From NCBI GenBank assembly GCA_023382385.1, contig JAHDVH010000001.1, forward strand, positions 836,850-900,849: a DNA stretch of 64,000 nt, given 5' to 3'. Source of the stretch: a bacterium. Lineage in GTDB: Bacteria > Electryoneota > RPQS01. The position numbers were made by a program, and so were the translations under genes. A model generated the notes under the pieces. That model saw nothing but the letters and a program-made list of their open reading frames with translations. It was not told the DNA's origin and ran no database searches. Shown here one piece after another: positions 35,156 to 44,600 of this stretch (position 1 is its first letter; every line of letters begins with the position of its first letter).

Positions 35156-35821
35156 TCATGGAATTTCATCCAGAATCGCCACGCCACTGGAGGTTCCAAT
35201 GCGCTCGGCTCCCGCTTCAATCATCCGCTTAAAATCGGCAAGTGTGCGAATCCCTCCTGAAGCCTTTACCTTCAGTCCATTAGGCGCAACCTCACGATGC
35301 ATCAATTTGACTGCTTCGACAGTCGCTCCGCCTGCACCAAATCCAGTTGACGTTTTCACCCAATGAGCGCCGGCTACAATACAAAGCCGGCAAGCACGAA
35401 CGATCTGTGGTTCGGAGAGTACCGCAGTTTCAAAAATGACTTTGAGGACCGCACCGCGTTCACGGCAGGCATACGCGAGTTGGCCTATGTCATTTGCAAC
35501 CAAGTCGTCCTCTCCGCTCAGAAGACCACCAATCCACAATACCATGTCTACTTCTAATGCGCCGTCGGCGATTGCAAGTGTCGCCTCCGCAAGCTTCGCC
35601 TCGGTGCTCATCGCGCCGAGCGGAAATCCCACGACAGTGCACACAGTTACTCCACTGCCCTGCAGGCGTTTGGTGCATGACTTGACAAATCGGGAATTGA
35701 CACAGACTGTCTTAAATTTGTAATGTACCGCCTCATCGCACAATTTCTCAATCTGCGCTGAGGTCGCTTCCGCCTTGAGAAGGGTGTGGTCTATGAAAGC
35801 TGCGGCTTGATCACGAGTCAT
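35156..35821 (-). CDS. deoC: Deoxyribose-phosphate aldolase
   Basis: DeoC cleaves 2-deoxyribose-5-phosphate to acetaldehyde and glyceraldehyde-3-phosphate in deoxynucleoside breakdown. The 221-aa protein has IDHTLLKAEAT, VGFPLGAMSTEAK, EVDMVL, the Schiff-base lysine in WVKTSTGFGAGGATVE and KASGGIRT. The ATG at 35821 is chosen because AAAGGAGG lies 6 bases upstream. It stands alone between terminators. Confidence 0.95.
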   Translation of the reverse strand: MTRDQAAAFIDHTLLKAEATSAQIEKLCDEAVHYKFKTVCVNSRFVKSCTKRLQGSGVTVCTVVGFPLGAMSTEAKLAEATLAIADGALEVDMVLWIGGLLSGEDDLVANDIGQLAYACRERGAVLKVIFETAVLSEPQIVRACRLCIVAGAHWVKTSTGFGAGGATVEAVKLMHREVAPNGLKVKASGGIRTLADFKRMIEAGAERIGTSSGVAILDEIP

Positions 35822-35875
35822 GGAGTTCCTCCTTTTCCGAATATACATCACGTCTCCGTCTCATGCAAGGGCATG

Positions 35876-35907
35876 CAACAAAGAACGGCCACCTTACAGT
35901 GGCCGTT
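35876..35907 (-). terminator. Terminator of the Hpt/response-regulator pair
   Basis: AACGGCCAC (35884-35892) and GTGGCCGTT (35899-35907) form a 9-base-pair stem with a 6-base loop; on the minus strand the stem is followed by CTTTGTT, just past the response-regulator stop. Confidence 0.75.
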
Positions 35908-35928
35908 GCTGAGGCGGTAAGCATGAGA

Positions 35929-36570
35929 TCAGCTAACTTCGGCAATCTGCTCGGAGGCTTTCTTCGCGAAGAATGCCTCTTGCATGGGCTTGACCTTTGA
36001 CTCAAAGCAATCGGGACATATTGAGTGGGAAAACTGCACGTTTTCCTGATGCTCAGAGATATACTCTTCAATCTGCGACCAGAGGTTTTCGTCATCGCGG
36101 ATCTTCTTGCAATATGCGCAAATCGGCAGAAAACCTTGCAGCATTCGGACGTGCTGCCGCTCCGCCTCAAGATCGCGGACCCGTGCAGCAAGCGTCTCCT
36201 GCAGCGTCATGATCCGCTTGCCGACCCGCATCCTCGCTCGCAGTTGCTCCGGGTCTATCGGTTTTGTCAGGAACTCGTCCACACCGGCAAGCATCCCAGC
36301 AAGCATGTCGTCTTTGTCCTGCAGAGATGTCAGCATGATGATGTAGGTGTAATCCGTTTCTCCAAAAGCACGAATTGTCTTGACGATAGTGGGGCCGTCC
36401 ATTTCCGGCATCATCCAATCCGTGATCAGAATTCTGGGCTTGTGCTCGAGGAAGCAGCGCAACGCCTCCGTTCCATTCATGGCCGTCAACGTTTCATAGC
36501 CGAACTTGGACAGTAGTCGCTCCAACGTCATCAAGGTAACGCGGTCGTCATCAACGGCGAGGACCTTCAT
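35929..36570 (-). CDS. Response regulator with C-terminal cysteine-containing module
   Basis: The 213-aa protein has a CheY-like receiver domain (residues 1-~120; acidic pocket D7-D9, phosphoacceptor D51, K in FLTKPID), a coiled-coil linker (LQETLAARVRDLEAERQHVRML) and a ~55-residue tail with two CxxC pairs (CAYC and CPDC) around DDENLWSQIEEYISEH. The same tail is common on PAS/GGDEF and receiver proteins in environmental bacteria and might bind zinc or haem. No DNA-binding or enzymatic output domain is present. The ATG overlaps the Hpt stop by 4 bases, so the two proteins probably work together. Confidence 0.88.
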   Translation of the reverse strand: MKVLAVDDDRVTLMTLERLLSKFGYETLTAMNGTEALRCFLEHKPRILITDWMMPEMDGPTIVKTIRAFGETDYTYIIMLTSLQDKDDMLAGMLAGVDEFLTKPIDPEQLRARMRVGKRIMTLQETLAARVRDLEAERQHVRMLQGFLPICAYCKKIRDDENLWSQIEEYISEHQENVQFSHSICPDCFESKVKPMQEAFFAKKASEQIAEVS

Positions 36571-36938
36571 CGAGTGAGCTCGGATTTGATGGTCAGTAGT
36601 TCGTGCGAGACGTGAGCAAACTCCTGCTCCAGTGCTTCAATTCTGCTCGCCTCAACTAAGATGCGCAATTTGCGCGCCGTGTCGTCAATCGAGGCGCAGA
36701 GATCGGCTAAGGCATTTGCGCCGACATTTAACGCGGCGCCTTTCAGCGAGTGCGCAAGCTTGCCAACACTCTCCATTTCCTGAGCTTCATACGCCTGACG
36801 CAACATATGCACGCGCGAATTCCCGTCTTCAAGCATGATATCGATGAGTTCCGCAGTGAACGATGGATCGCCCATGCCGATTTCGTCCAGTCGGCTGCGC
36901 GACACATGAGGACTTATGGTTGACATAGCATTGCTCAT
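36567..36938 (-). CDS. Hpt histidine phosphotransfer protein
   Basis: A 123-aa four-helix protein with the phosphotransfer motif LAHSLKGAALNVGA (phospho-histidine H63). Hpt proteins relay phosphate between a hybrid sensor kinase and response regulators. Its stop codon overlaps the start of the response-regulator gene (ATGA), making that regulator the likely partner. The sensor kinase is not in the window. Confidence 0.88.
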   Translation of the reverse strand: MSNAMSTISPHVSRSRLDEIGMGDPSFTAELIDIMLEDGNSRVHMLRQAYEAQEMESVGKLAHSLKGAALNVGANALADLCASIDDTARKLRILVEASRIEALEQEFAHVSHELLTIKSELTR

Positions 36939-37075
36939 AGAGGCTGAAATCTATACTGTGACATTGAGAATCATACAATTTCATCGCAAAGAATGCGCCG
37001 AACAAAAATCGCGACGAAACTTTTGCGGATGGAATGACATTTGCGCGATCCGCAAATAGTTAATGTAGGATCCCT

Positions 37076-37870
37076 ATGAAGATAATCACTCTGACGTTGT
37101 GCCTGATTTGGGGTGCAGTCGGTCTTTCCGCGGAGCGGAACCAGACTTGGACGGTGGACCAGTCCCTTGCGAGGTTGCGCGATGGCAACGACCGCTTTGT
37201 CAATGGGAAACCAAGCCGTCGGGACAGCGGCGAGCATCGCCGACGCGAAGTCTCGGGCGGGCAGACGCCTTATGCATGCATCATCACATGTTCCGACTCG
37301 CGCGTGCCGCCAGAACAGATCTTTGATGCCGGACTTGGAGATCTATTCGTTATTCGCGTTGCCGGCAACGTCACATCACGCGAAATCGTGGCTTCCGCAG
37401 ACTATGCAGTCGACCACTTGAGTTGTCCTGTGATTGTTGTCATGGGTCATTCGAACTGTGGAGCAGTCGGTGCGGCACTCGCCGAAACGGCATATCCCGA
37501 ACCCGTCAACTCCTTGATCGAACACATTCGCCCAAGCGTTTCGGCATGCGAAGCAAAAGGCTACGACGGTTCGTCGCTATATGACGGAGTCATTCGAGAG
37601 AACGCACGGGTCGGCGCGATGAGTCTTCTGTCCGGCTCGCGCGCGATAGAAGAAGCCGTTACTTGCGGCAGGTGCATTGTGCTCTCTGCCGTCTATGACA
37701 TTACCTCCGGCGTCGTGCACTGGCAATCGCAGGTTGCCGCCCCGACCCAAGAGGCTGTGCAAGCAGAGCAACTAATGAACAAAAACGGCAAGCCGTCTGA
37801 ACCGGCACCGGAACCAGTCATTCAAGAGACCAGGCGCACACCCATAGCTTCTTCCAAGTCACGACATTAA
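37076..37870 (+). CDS. Beta-class carbonic anhydrase, exported
   Basis: Carbonic anhydrase interconverts CO2 and bicarbonate. The 264-aa protein has a signal peptide (MKIITLTLCLIWGAVGLSA), which most beta-class enzymes lack, so it should act in the periplasm. The active site is complete: C72, D74 and R76 in TCSDSR and H125, C128 in HSNCGAVGAAL, plus RVAGN. The catalytic domain ends near residue 215; a ~45-residue proline- and glutamate-rich tail follows. It is monocistronic, divergent from the Hpt gene, and ends in a strong hairpin. Confidence 0.93.
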   Translation: MKIITLTLCLIWGAVGLSAERNQTWTVDQSLARLRDGNDRFVNGKPSRRDSGEHRRREVSGGQTPYACIITCSDSRVPPEQIFDAGLGDLFVIRVAGNVTSREIVASADYAVDHLSCPVIVVMGHSNCGAVGAALAETAYPEPVNSLIEHIRPSVSACEAKGYDGSSLYDGVIRENARVGAMSLLSGSRAIEEAVTCGRCIVLSAVYDITSGVVHWQSQVAAPTQEAVQAEQLMNKNGKPSEPAPEPVIQETRRTPIASSKSRH

Positions 37871-37890
37871 ATCTGTGTGACATAAGCTAA

Positions 37891-37918
37891 AAGCGGCAGG
37901 CTTCTGGGCCTGCCGCTT
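37891..37918. terminator. Bidirectional terminator between carbonic anhydrase and tal
   Basis: An 11-base-pair stem (37891-37901 with 37908-37918) sits between the two convergent stops. On the minus strand it is followed by TTTTAG; on the plus strand the tail is CATATT. Confidence 0.8.
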
Positions 37919-37939
37919 CATATTCGCCAACTTCAACTG

Positions 37940-39040
37940 TCAGGCCGACACGCCCGCCTTCATCTTCGCCGCGATAGCATCCAGCATGGCGTCGTAAGAT
38001 TGCGCAAACTTAACCACCCCGTCCTCGATCAGGTCAAACGCAATTTGATTGATGTCTATTCCAACCCTCAAAAACTCGGCAATCGTGGCATGCGCGGACT
38101 CCATATTCTTGAGCAGCTTGTGCGAGGGCTTGCCGTGATCCTTAAATGCAGTTAACGTCTGCGGGGGAACCGTATTCACGGTATCCGGCGCGATAAGCTC
38201 GTCAACATAGAGCACATCAGAATACTCAGGGTTTTTGGTGGACGTCGAAGCCCAGAGGGGCCGCTGGACGCGCGCACCCGCAGCAGCGAGCGTCGCCCAA
38301 CGTGAACTTGATGTCACCGTCAAGAAGTGCTCGTAGGCCAAACACGCATTGGCAATCGCGGCTTTGGCTGCAAGGTCGTGACGACCGGCCTTCTCGGCCT
38401 GTGTATCTGCCACAGAGTCAATTCTGCTGACGAAGAAACTTGCGACAGAGGCTACACGCCTTAGGTCCTCTCGCCTCTTCAGCCGCAGTTCGAGTGCCTG
38501 CAGATAGGTTTCGAGCACTTGCTTGTATTGAGCGAGTGTGAACAGCAAAGTGATGTTCACATTGACTCCGCGAGTCAACAGCTCGTGCACAGCAGGCAGC
38601 CCCGCCTCGGTTCCGGGAACCTTGATCATCAGATTGGGACGACTTACGCGCTCCCACAGACGCTGTGCTTCCTGAATTGTTCCCTGCGTGTCATGCGCAA
38701 GCTTCGGCGAAACCTCAAGACTCACGTATCCGTCCACTCCCTCGGACTCATTGTAAACGCTCATCAGCATATCACAAGCGCGGGAGACATCGCTGACGGC
38801 AAGATTCTCGAAGACAGCCTGTGGAGACAAATCACTCGCAATCCCCTTGCGGACGTCATCGTCATAGTCGGTACTACTCGCAATCGCTTTCTCAAAGATT
38901 GTCGGATTGGACGTCATGCCGCGCAATCCTTCCGCGACGTGCCGCTCCAGTCCGCCGGAATTCATCAGATCACGGCTGATGTAATCCAACCATAAGGACT
39001 GACCGAGGTCGAGCGTCGCTTTCATGATAGGGTGACTCAT
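37940..39040 (-). CDS. tal: Transaldolase
   Basis: Transaldolase moves a dihydroxyacetone unit between sugar phosphates in the non-oxidative pentose phosphate pathway. The 366-aa length and motifs GMTSNPTIFEKAIASS, DGYVSLEVSP and the Schiff-base lysine in LMIKVPGTEAGLPA match the longer transaldolase class found in actinobacteria and cyanobacteria. The ATG at 39040 follows GAGG by 9 bases. It is the last gene of the tkt-rpiB-tal operon. Confidence 0.95.
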   Translation of the reverse strand: MSHPIMKATLDLGQSLWLDYISRDLMNSGGLERHVAEGLRGMTSNPTIFEKAIASSTDYDDDVRKGIASDLSPQAVFENLAVSDVSRACDMLMSVYNESEGVDGYVSLEVSPKLAHDTQGTIQEAQRLWERVSRPNLMIKVPGTEAGLPAVHELLTRGVNVNITLLFTLAQYKQVLETYLQALELRLKRREDLRRVASVASFFVSRIDSVADTQAEKAGRHDLAAKAAIANACLAYEHFLTVTSSSRWATLAAAGARVQRPLWASTSTKNPEYSDVLYVDELIAPDTVNTVPPQTLTAFKDHGKPSHKLLKNMESAHATIAEFLRVGIDINQIAFDLIEDGVVKFAQSYDAMLDAIAAKMKAGVSA

Positions 39041-39069
39041 ATCTATTTCCTCAATTCTGTTGTCAATCT

Positions 39070-39519
39070 TTACTTGCCTGCTGCCTCGATAGCCAACACT
39101 TTCTCGAGCCGGCGTTGATGTCGATCGAGTCCCGAATAACTCGCGTTCAAGAACGCTTTGATTACTTCCCTTGCAAGCTCGATTCCTATGATACGCGATC
39201 CAAGACAGAGGACGTTCATGTCATCGTGCTCAACGCCTTGTCGCGCGGAATACGAGTCGTGGCACATTCCAGCGCGAATCCCCTTCATCTTGTTTGCTGC
39301 GACACAGGCACCAACACCGCTGCCGCAAATGATGATTCCGCGGGAAACGCGATGAGACACGAGCTCAAGTCCGACGGCTCGTGCAAAATCGGGATAGTCC
39401 ACAGCTTGTGTTGAGTGAGTGCCGACGTCGATTACCTCATGCCCAAGTTCGGACAGCCACGGAAGCAGATCTCTCTTCAGCTCAAACCCTGCATGATCGG
39501 ATCCAATGGCAAGCTTCAT
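39070..39519 (-). CDS. rpiB: Ribose-5-phosphate isomerase B
   Basis: RpiB interconverts ribose-5-phosphate and ribulose-5-phosphate. The 149-aa sequence has [10 protein letters not shown] at the N-terminus, the catalytic-cysteine loop [22 protein letters not shown] and [15 protein letters not shown]. The start overlaps the transketolase stop by 4 bases (ATGA), and tal follows 29 bases after its end. Confidence 0.96.
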   Translation of the reverse strand: MKLAIGSDHAGFELKRDLLPWLSELGHEVIDVGTHSTQAVDYPDFARAVGLELVSHRVSRGIIICGSGVGACVAANKMKGIRAGMCHDSYSARQGVEHDDMNVLCLGSRIIGIELAREVIKAFLNASYSGLDRHQRRLEKVLAIEAAGK

Positions 39520-41531
39520 TTCGCATCGCCTCTGTTTAGCGTTTGGTAAACGGCCATCGCCTTGAGCGCGACATTTTCCGCCGTTAACCCGAGCTTCTCA
39601 TAAATGGTTTTAGCAGGCGCGGACGCACCAAATCGATCCAGACCAATTACCTCTCCGTCCAGCCCGACATACTTCCACCAGCTGAGAGTCGCAGCCGCTT
39701 CTATCGCAACGCGTGCTCGGACATCCCGCGGCAGAACGTGATCCCGATACGCTTTTGGCTGCATGTCAAAAAGTTCCATGCACGGAACGGAAACGATTCG
39801 AGCGTGAACTCCTTCCCGTTCAATCAGCGTTTTCGCTGCCATCGCGATTTCCACTTCGCTTCCGCTGGCTAACAGAATCACATCCGGGGAACCATCGGCT
39901 GCGTCGGCGATTATGTACGCGCCTAACTCCACAGGATTCTGTTCACCCTCATAAGGCAGAATCGGCAACGCCTGCCGTGTCAAGCAGAGTGCAACTGGCC
40001 CATCAGCCCGCTCCAGCGCAGCGCGGTAACATTGTGCCGTTTCATTTGCGTCGGCGGGCCGCATCGTCCACAAGTTAGGAGTAGCACGAAGGTGTGATAA
40101 GTGCTCTATTGGCTGATGCGTCGGGCCATCTTCACCCAAGCCGATGCTGTCATGAGTAAAGACATACAGCACGGGCAAATGCGAGAGGGCAGCGAGCCGT
40201 ACGGACGGCTTCATATAATCCAGAAAATTCAAGAACGTTGCTCCGAAAGGGATGAACGGGGCGGAACTGGCGATACCATTCAGAATCGCGCCCATCGCAT
40301 GCTCGCGGATGCCAAAACGGATATTCCTTCCGCCTCGCGTGCTCTTCTGAAAGTCGCCGCGGCCTTCAAGGTAGGTCAAGTTCGACTCGACAAGGTCCGC
40401 ACTGCCACCGACAATCCACGGCGAGTCTTTCAACGCATGTAGACACATCTCCGACGCTTTGCGGGTCGCAATTTGCTTGTCGCCTGTCTTCCAACTTGGC
40501 AGCGTATCCGCCCACTTTTCCGGCAGGCGACGCGACCAGAACTGTTGCCATTCCGATTGAAGCCCCGGGTGAGCTTTGTGCGCGTCCTCAAGTAAACTCT
40601 GCCAAGTTGCTTGCAGTTCCACTCCTCTTGTACGTGCCGCACCCATGTGCTTGAACACTTCGGAGGGAACAAAGAATGGCTCATTTTCCGGCAAACCTAA
40701 TGCTCGCTTCGTCAACTTTAGCTCTTCGTCACCGAGCGGGGAGCCGTGCACTTTTGAGGTTCCCGCTCTGTTCGGCGAACCAAATCCGATCTGCGTGCGG
40801 CAGCGAATCAAAGTGGGCCGAGTGTTTTCGGCGATCCCTTCGCGGATTGCACCGTCTACTTCGTTCAAATCCATGCCGTCGCAGGCGAGCACGTGCCAGC
40901 CCATGCTCTCAAAACGAGCACCGACATCTTCAGTGAACGCAATATCGGTGGAGCCGTCTATCGTGATGCGGTTGTCATCGTAGAGCAGGACAATCGAACC
41001 CAGCCCGAGGTGCCCGGCCAAGGATGCCGCCTCGGCAGCCACGCCTTCCATCAAATCGCCATCGGAACATATTCCAAAGACACGGAAGTTTATGATCTCG
41101 TGTCCTTCCCGATTGAACATCGCTGCCAAGATCTCGCGGGCAATCGCGATTCCGACGATGTTACCTACACCCTGCCCGAGAGGTCCGGTTGTGGCTTCGA
41201 CTCCCGGAGTCAATCCCAACTCAGGATGCCCGGGCGTAATGCTGTTCCATTGCCGGAAGTTTTTCAGCTGCTCCATTGACAAGTCATAGCCTGTCAAGTG
41301 CAGCAACGAATAGAGCAAGGCACATCCATGCCCTGCTGACAACACGAACCTGTCGCGATTGGGCCACGCGGGATCAAGGGGATTGTGTCTCAGGTGTTTC
41401 TGATAGATCGCATACCCCATGACCGCGGCTCCCAACGGCAATCCAGGATGGCCAGAGTTGGCCGCTTGCACAGCGTCAATTGCCAATCCACGAATCGTGT
41501 TCACACTCAGTCGATCCAAGACTTCCGACAT
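39516..41531 (-). CDS. tkt: Transketolase
   Basis: Transketolase uses thiamine diphosphate to move two-carbon units between sugar phosphates; one product is erythrose-4-phosphate, a substrate of the shikimate operon in this window. The 671 residues include [33 protein letters not shown] with DDNRITIDG (cofactor motif), and [24 protein letters not shown] 41531, with GGAG 6 bases upstream, is chosen over an earlier in-frame start that lies between the upstream terminator and the gene. Confidence 0.97.
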   Translation of the reverse strand: MSEVLDRLSVNTIRGLAIDAVQAANSGHPGLPLGAAVMGYAIYQKHLRHNPLDPAWPNRDRFVLSAGHGCALLYSLLHLTGYDLSMEQLKNFRQWNSITPGHPELGLTPGVEATTGPLGQGVGNIVGIAIAREILAAMFNREGHEIINFRVFGICSDGDLMEGVAAEAASLAGHLGLGSIVLLYDDNRITIDGSTDIAFTEDVGARFESMGWHVLACDGMDLNEVDGAIREGIAENTRPTLIRCRTQIGFGSPNRAGTSKVHGSPLGDEELKLTKRALGLPENEPFFVPSEVFKHMGAARTRGVELQATWQSLLEDAHKAHPGLQSEWQQFWSRRLPEKWADTLPSWKTGDKQIATRKASEMCLHALKDSPWIVGGSADLVESNLTYLEGRGDFQKSTRGGRNIRFGIREHAMGAILNGIASSAPFIPFGATFLNFLDYMKPSVRLAALSHLPVLYVFTHDSIGLGEDGPTHQPIEHLSHLRATPNLWTMRPADANETAQCYRAALERADGPVALCLTRQALPILPYEGEQNPVELGAYIIADAADGSPDVILLASGSEVEIAMAAKTLIEREGVHARIVSVPCMELFDMQPKAYRDHVLPRDVRARVAIEAAATLSWWKYVGLDGEVIGLDRFGASAPAKTIYEKLGLTAENVALKAMAVYQTLNRGDAK

Positions 41532-41571
41532 TATTGTCTCCGATTGTCCAATAGTACGTATGGACAAAGCG

Positions 41572-41601
41572 ACGGAGTGTATCCGTCGCTTCGCCAACCC
41601 G
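41572..41601 (-). terminator. Terminator downstream of the giant Fn3 gene
   Basis: AAGCGACGGA (41577-41586) and TCCGTCGCTT (41592-41601) form a 10-base-pair stem with a 5-base loop, followed on the minus strand by TGTCC. It lies between the giant gene and tkt. Confidence 0.6.
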
Positions 41602-41629
41602 ACACCAATCAGCCAAACAGCCGATCAGT

Positions 41630-44600
41630 CTACTTCATTAACACCATCTTGCGGCTTTGCACGAAGCTGCCGGCTTCCATCCGATACAGATAGACACCGC
41701 TTGCAAACTGCGAGGCATCAAACGTAACGGTATGGTAACCGGCACCGAAGCTGCCTTCGGCCAGACGTGCGACTTCACGGCCCGTGATATCATAGACAGT
41801 CAGCTTAACATAATCCGCTTCCGGCAATCCGAACCGAATCTGCGTCGTCGGGTTGAACGGATTAGGATAGTTCGCGGACAGCTCATGCACCAGTGGGATG
41901 GCCACGTGCCCGAACGCCGGCCTGTCGCCGCCTTCGTTATCGTCGTCCTGCGGCCTGATGATGGAGGCACCTTCCACAACATCGAGCAGCGAAGAGAGCC
42001 AGATCTTGATTGTGCCTTCACCGGCACCCAGCACGTCGGTATCCTGATCGCCGTCAAAGTCGGCGCCCTTTACGACCGAAGCCTGAGTGAAGGAGCTCGA
42101 CATGACATTCCGATAGAAGCGGTTGTCAGTATTCCTCCACCACGAGATTTCATTCGGCTCGTTGGCAGCCACTAGCAGATCCGCTCGTCCGTCATCATCC
42201 ATATCCACGGCATCCAATTCGCGCGGGAACGGGAGCAATGACGTAATATAGTTCTGTTCCATCGTCGCACCATCCCACCACGCAATCATCGGCTGTTGCG
42301 CCACACAGAAGTAGATATCAAGCACGTTGTCATTGTTCAGATGCGCCGCATTGATATAGGACGCTCCGAACCAGCCGGTTGCCAGAACGTGGCGGGTAAA
42401 CGACTGAGTTCCGTTATTCGACCACCACGCGAGCATGCCGCCTTCATACGCCGCACCGAGAATGTCCTTATCACCGTCATTCCCGATATCCGCGACCTCG
42501 ATTGAGCGAGCACCCACGAAGTTGTTGTCCACAACAAAGCGCGTGAACACGCCACTTCCGTTGTTGCGCCACCAGCTTACATCATTGTCGTCGCAAGCGG
42601 CCGTCACCAGGTCTCGATCACCGTCTCCGTCCATGTCGACGATAATCACATCGCGGGCACCACGGTAATTCGTGAGAATGATGTTGGGAGTGAAAGTGCC
42701 GTTTGCATTCTTGCGGAACCACATCAACTCGTTGGCGAACTGCGCCACCGCGGCGATGTCCAAGTCACCGTCGCCGTCCAAGTCACCGACGGCCACAGAA
42801 CGTGCACCGTCCCAATCTGCTATCACAACATGCGGAGTGTAGTCCCACGTGCCGTTGTTCTCGTACCACATCACCTTGTCAGCGAACATTCCTGCGGCAA
42901 CGACATCCATATCGCCGTCGCCATCCATATCAGCTGGAACCGCAGACATACAGCCGTAGAGTTCCGTCGTGACGGTTACGACTCCGAAGATGATCGGATC
43001 AACGGGCACACGATATCCGTACACCACGGTGGACATTTCACCGAGGCCGCAATTGTTGAACGCGCGCACACGATATTCATATTCGACACCCGGAGCTGCC
43101 GAGAAGTCGTTGTAACTCGTGACATCCGCGCTAACCGTCGCTATTGATTGCGGCGGGAACCCACGCAGAATTTCGTAGCCTGTTTCCTGCGCTACGTTGT
43201 TCCACGTCAAACGAACGCGATCGTTGAGGTTAACTGTTGCAGTGATATTCGTCACAGTCGCTACCTGCTGAGCGGAGAAACCCGTAGTCGGAGCCGACAA
43301 GACGCCCAATCCGCACTGGTTGACACCGCGCACTTGATAGTTGTACGTCACGCCGGGCTGCACGTTGTTGTCCGTGTAAGAGTTAAATGCGCCCGGGATG
43401 TTGTCAGCCAGTAGTGTGTTATTGCGCCAGACCTGATAGCTCGTAGCGGTGGCCACCAGATTCCAGCTCACGATAACCTGATTACACAGGCCGTCCGAAG
43501 CGGCCACGCCGGTCGGAACTGCGGGCAGCGGGATCGTCGACCCCGTTACCGGCGGAGTCTGCGGACCGGAACCGCAATCGTTCGTCGCAGCAACCGTATA
43601 GCTATTGGTTGTCCCAGTCGGAACGTTGTCGGAATAGACGAAGGTCCCTTGCGGAACATTCGCCAGCACTGCGCCGTTACGTCTCACGACGTACTGCGTT
43701 GCATACTGCGTACCGGTCCACGTCAGGATAATTGTGTTACAACGATCATTCGTCGCAGCGAGATTCGTAACCGCACCAGCGACCGGTGCGGCCTGACCGA
43801 CGTCATTCGCACATCCTCCCTGTCCGCAGATATTGGACAAGGCGCAGACTTCATAAACCGCTACAGCCGGCAGCGGACTTGCGTCCACATAGCTTCGTTG
43901 AACATTCGGCAATCCTCCCGCCAAGCGAGCAATGACGTTGCCGTTACGCTTTACGTGCACGGAATCCTGTCCATCGACATCCGTGAAGGTGAAAGTGACG
44001 GTGACAATTCCGCATCCATCGTCCGAAGCGGCCATTTGAGAGGGTCCGATCGGTGTCGGTGCTGTACGTCCGCCATCTGTCGCAAGCGGTGATTCAATCG
44101 TGTCTCCGGGGGCGCACACGCGCAGTGCAGAGATGCTGTAGGTGCTTTGCGGCCACACGCCAAGTTGATTGTAAGACGTCGTGCCGGCAGGAACGTTTGC
44201 GACGTTTGCACCGTTCCGACGAATCTTGAGCAATGATACTCCGCTGTGGCTATAAGCAGTCCATTGGAGCAGGACACGATCGCAGAGATTTTCTGACGCG
44301 GTGAAGCCCGAAATCGCCGGAGGATAGGTATTCGGAGTAACCACAATCGCACTAGACAGCGGGCCGATTTGGCAGCTGTTAAACGCCGCCACCTGAACCG
44401 AACAGGTTTGCGTGTCCGCCGGACAGTAGGTCAACGTCGTTACATTCGCGCCGACCGTATCCACGATTACGCCATTACAATAGATGTAATAGCCGCTCTC
44501 GTTCGCAACGTTACTCCAGTTCAGATTGATGCAGAAGCAGTTGCTCGGAACGGCCGTGAAGCCCGTTACTTGAACCAGATTGGGAATCACGGTCACACTG

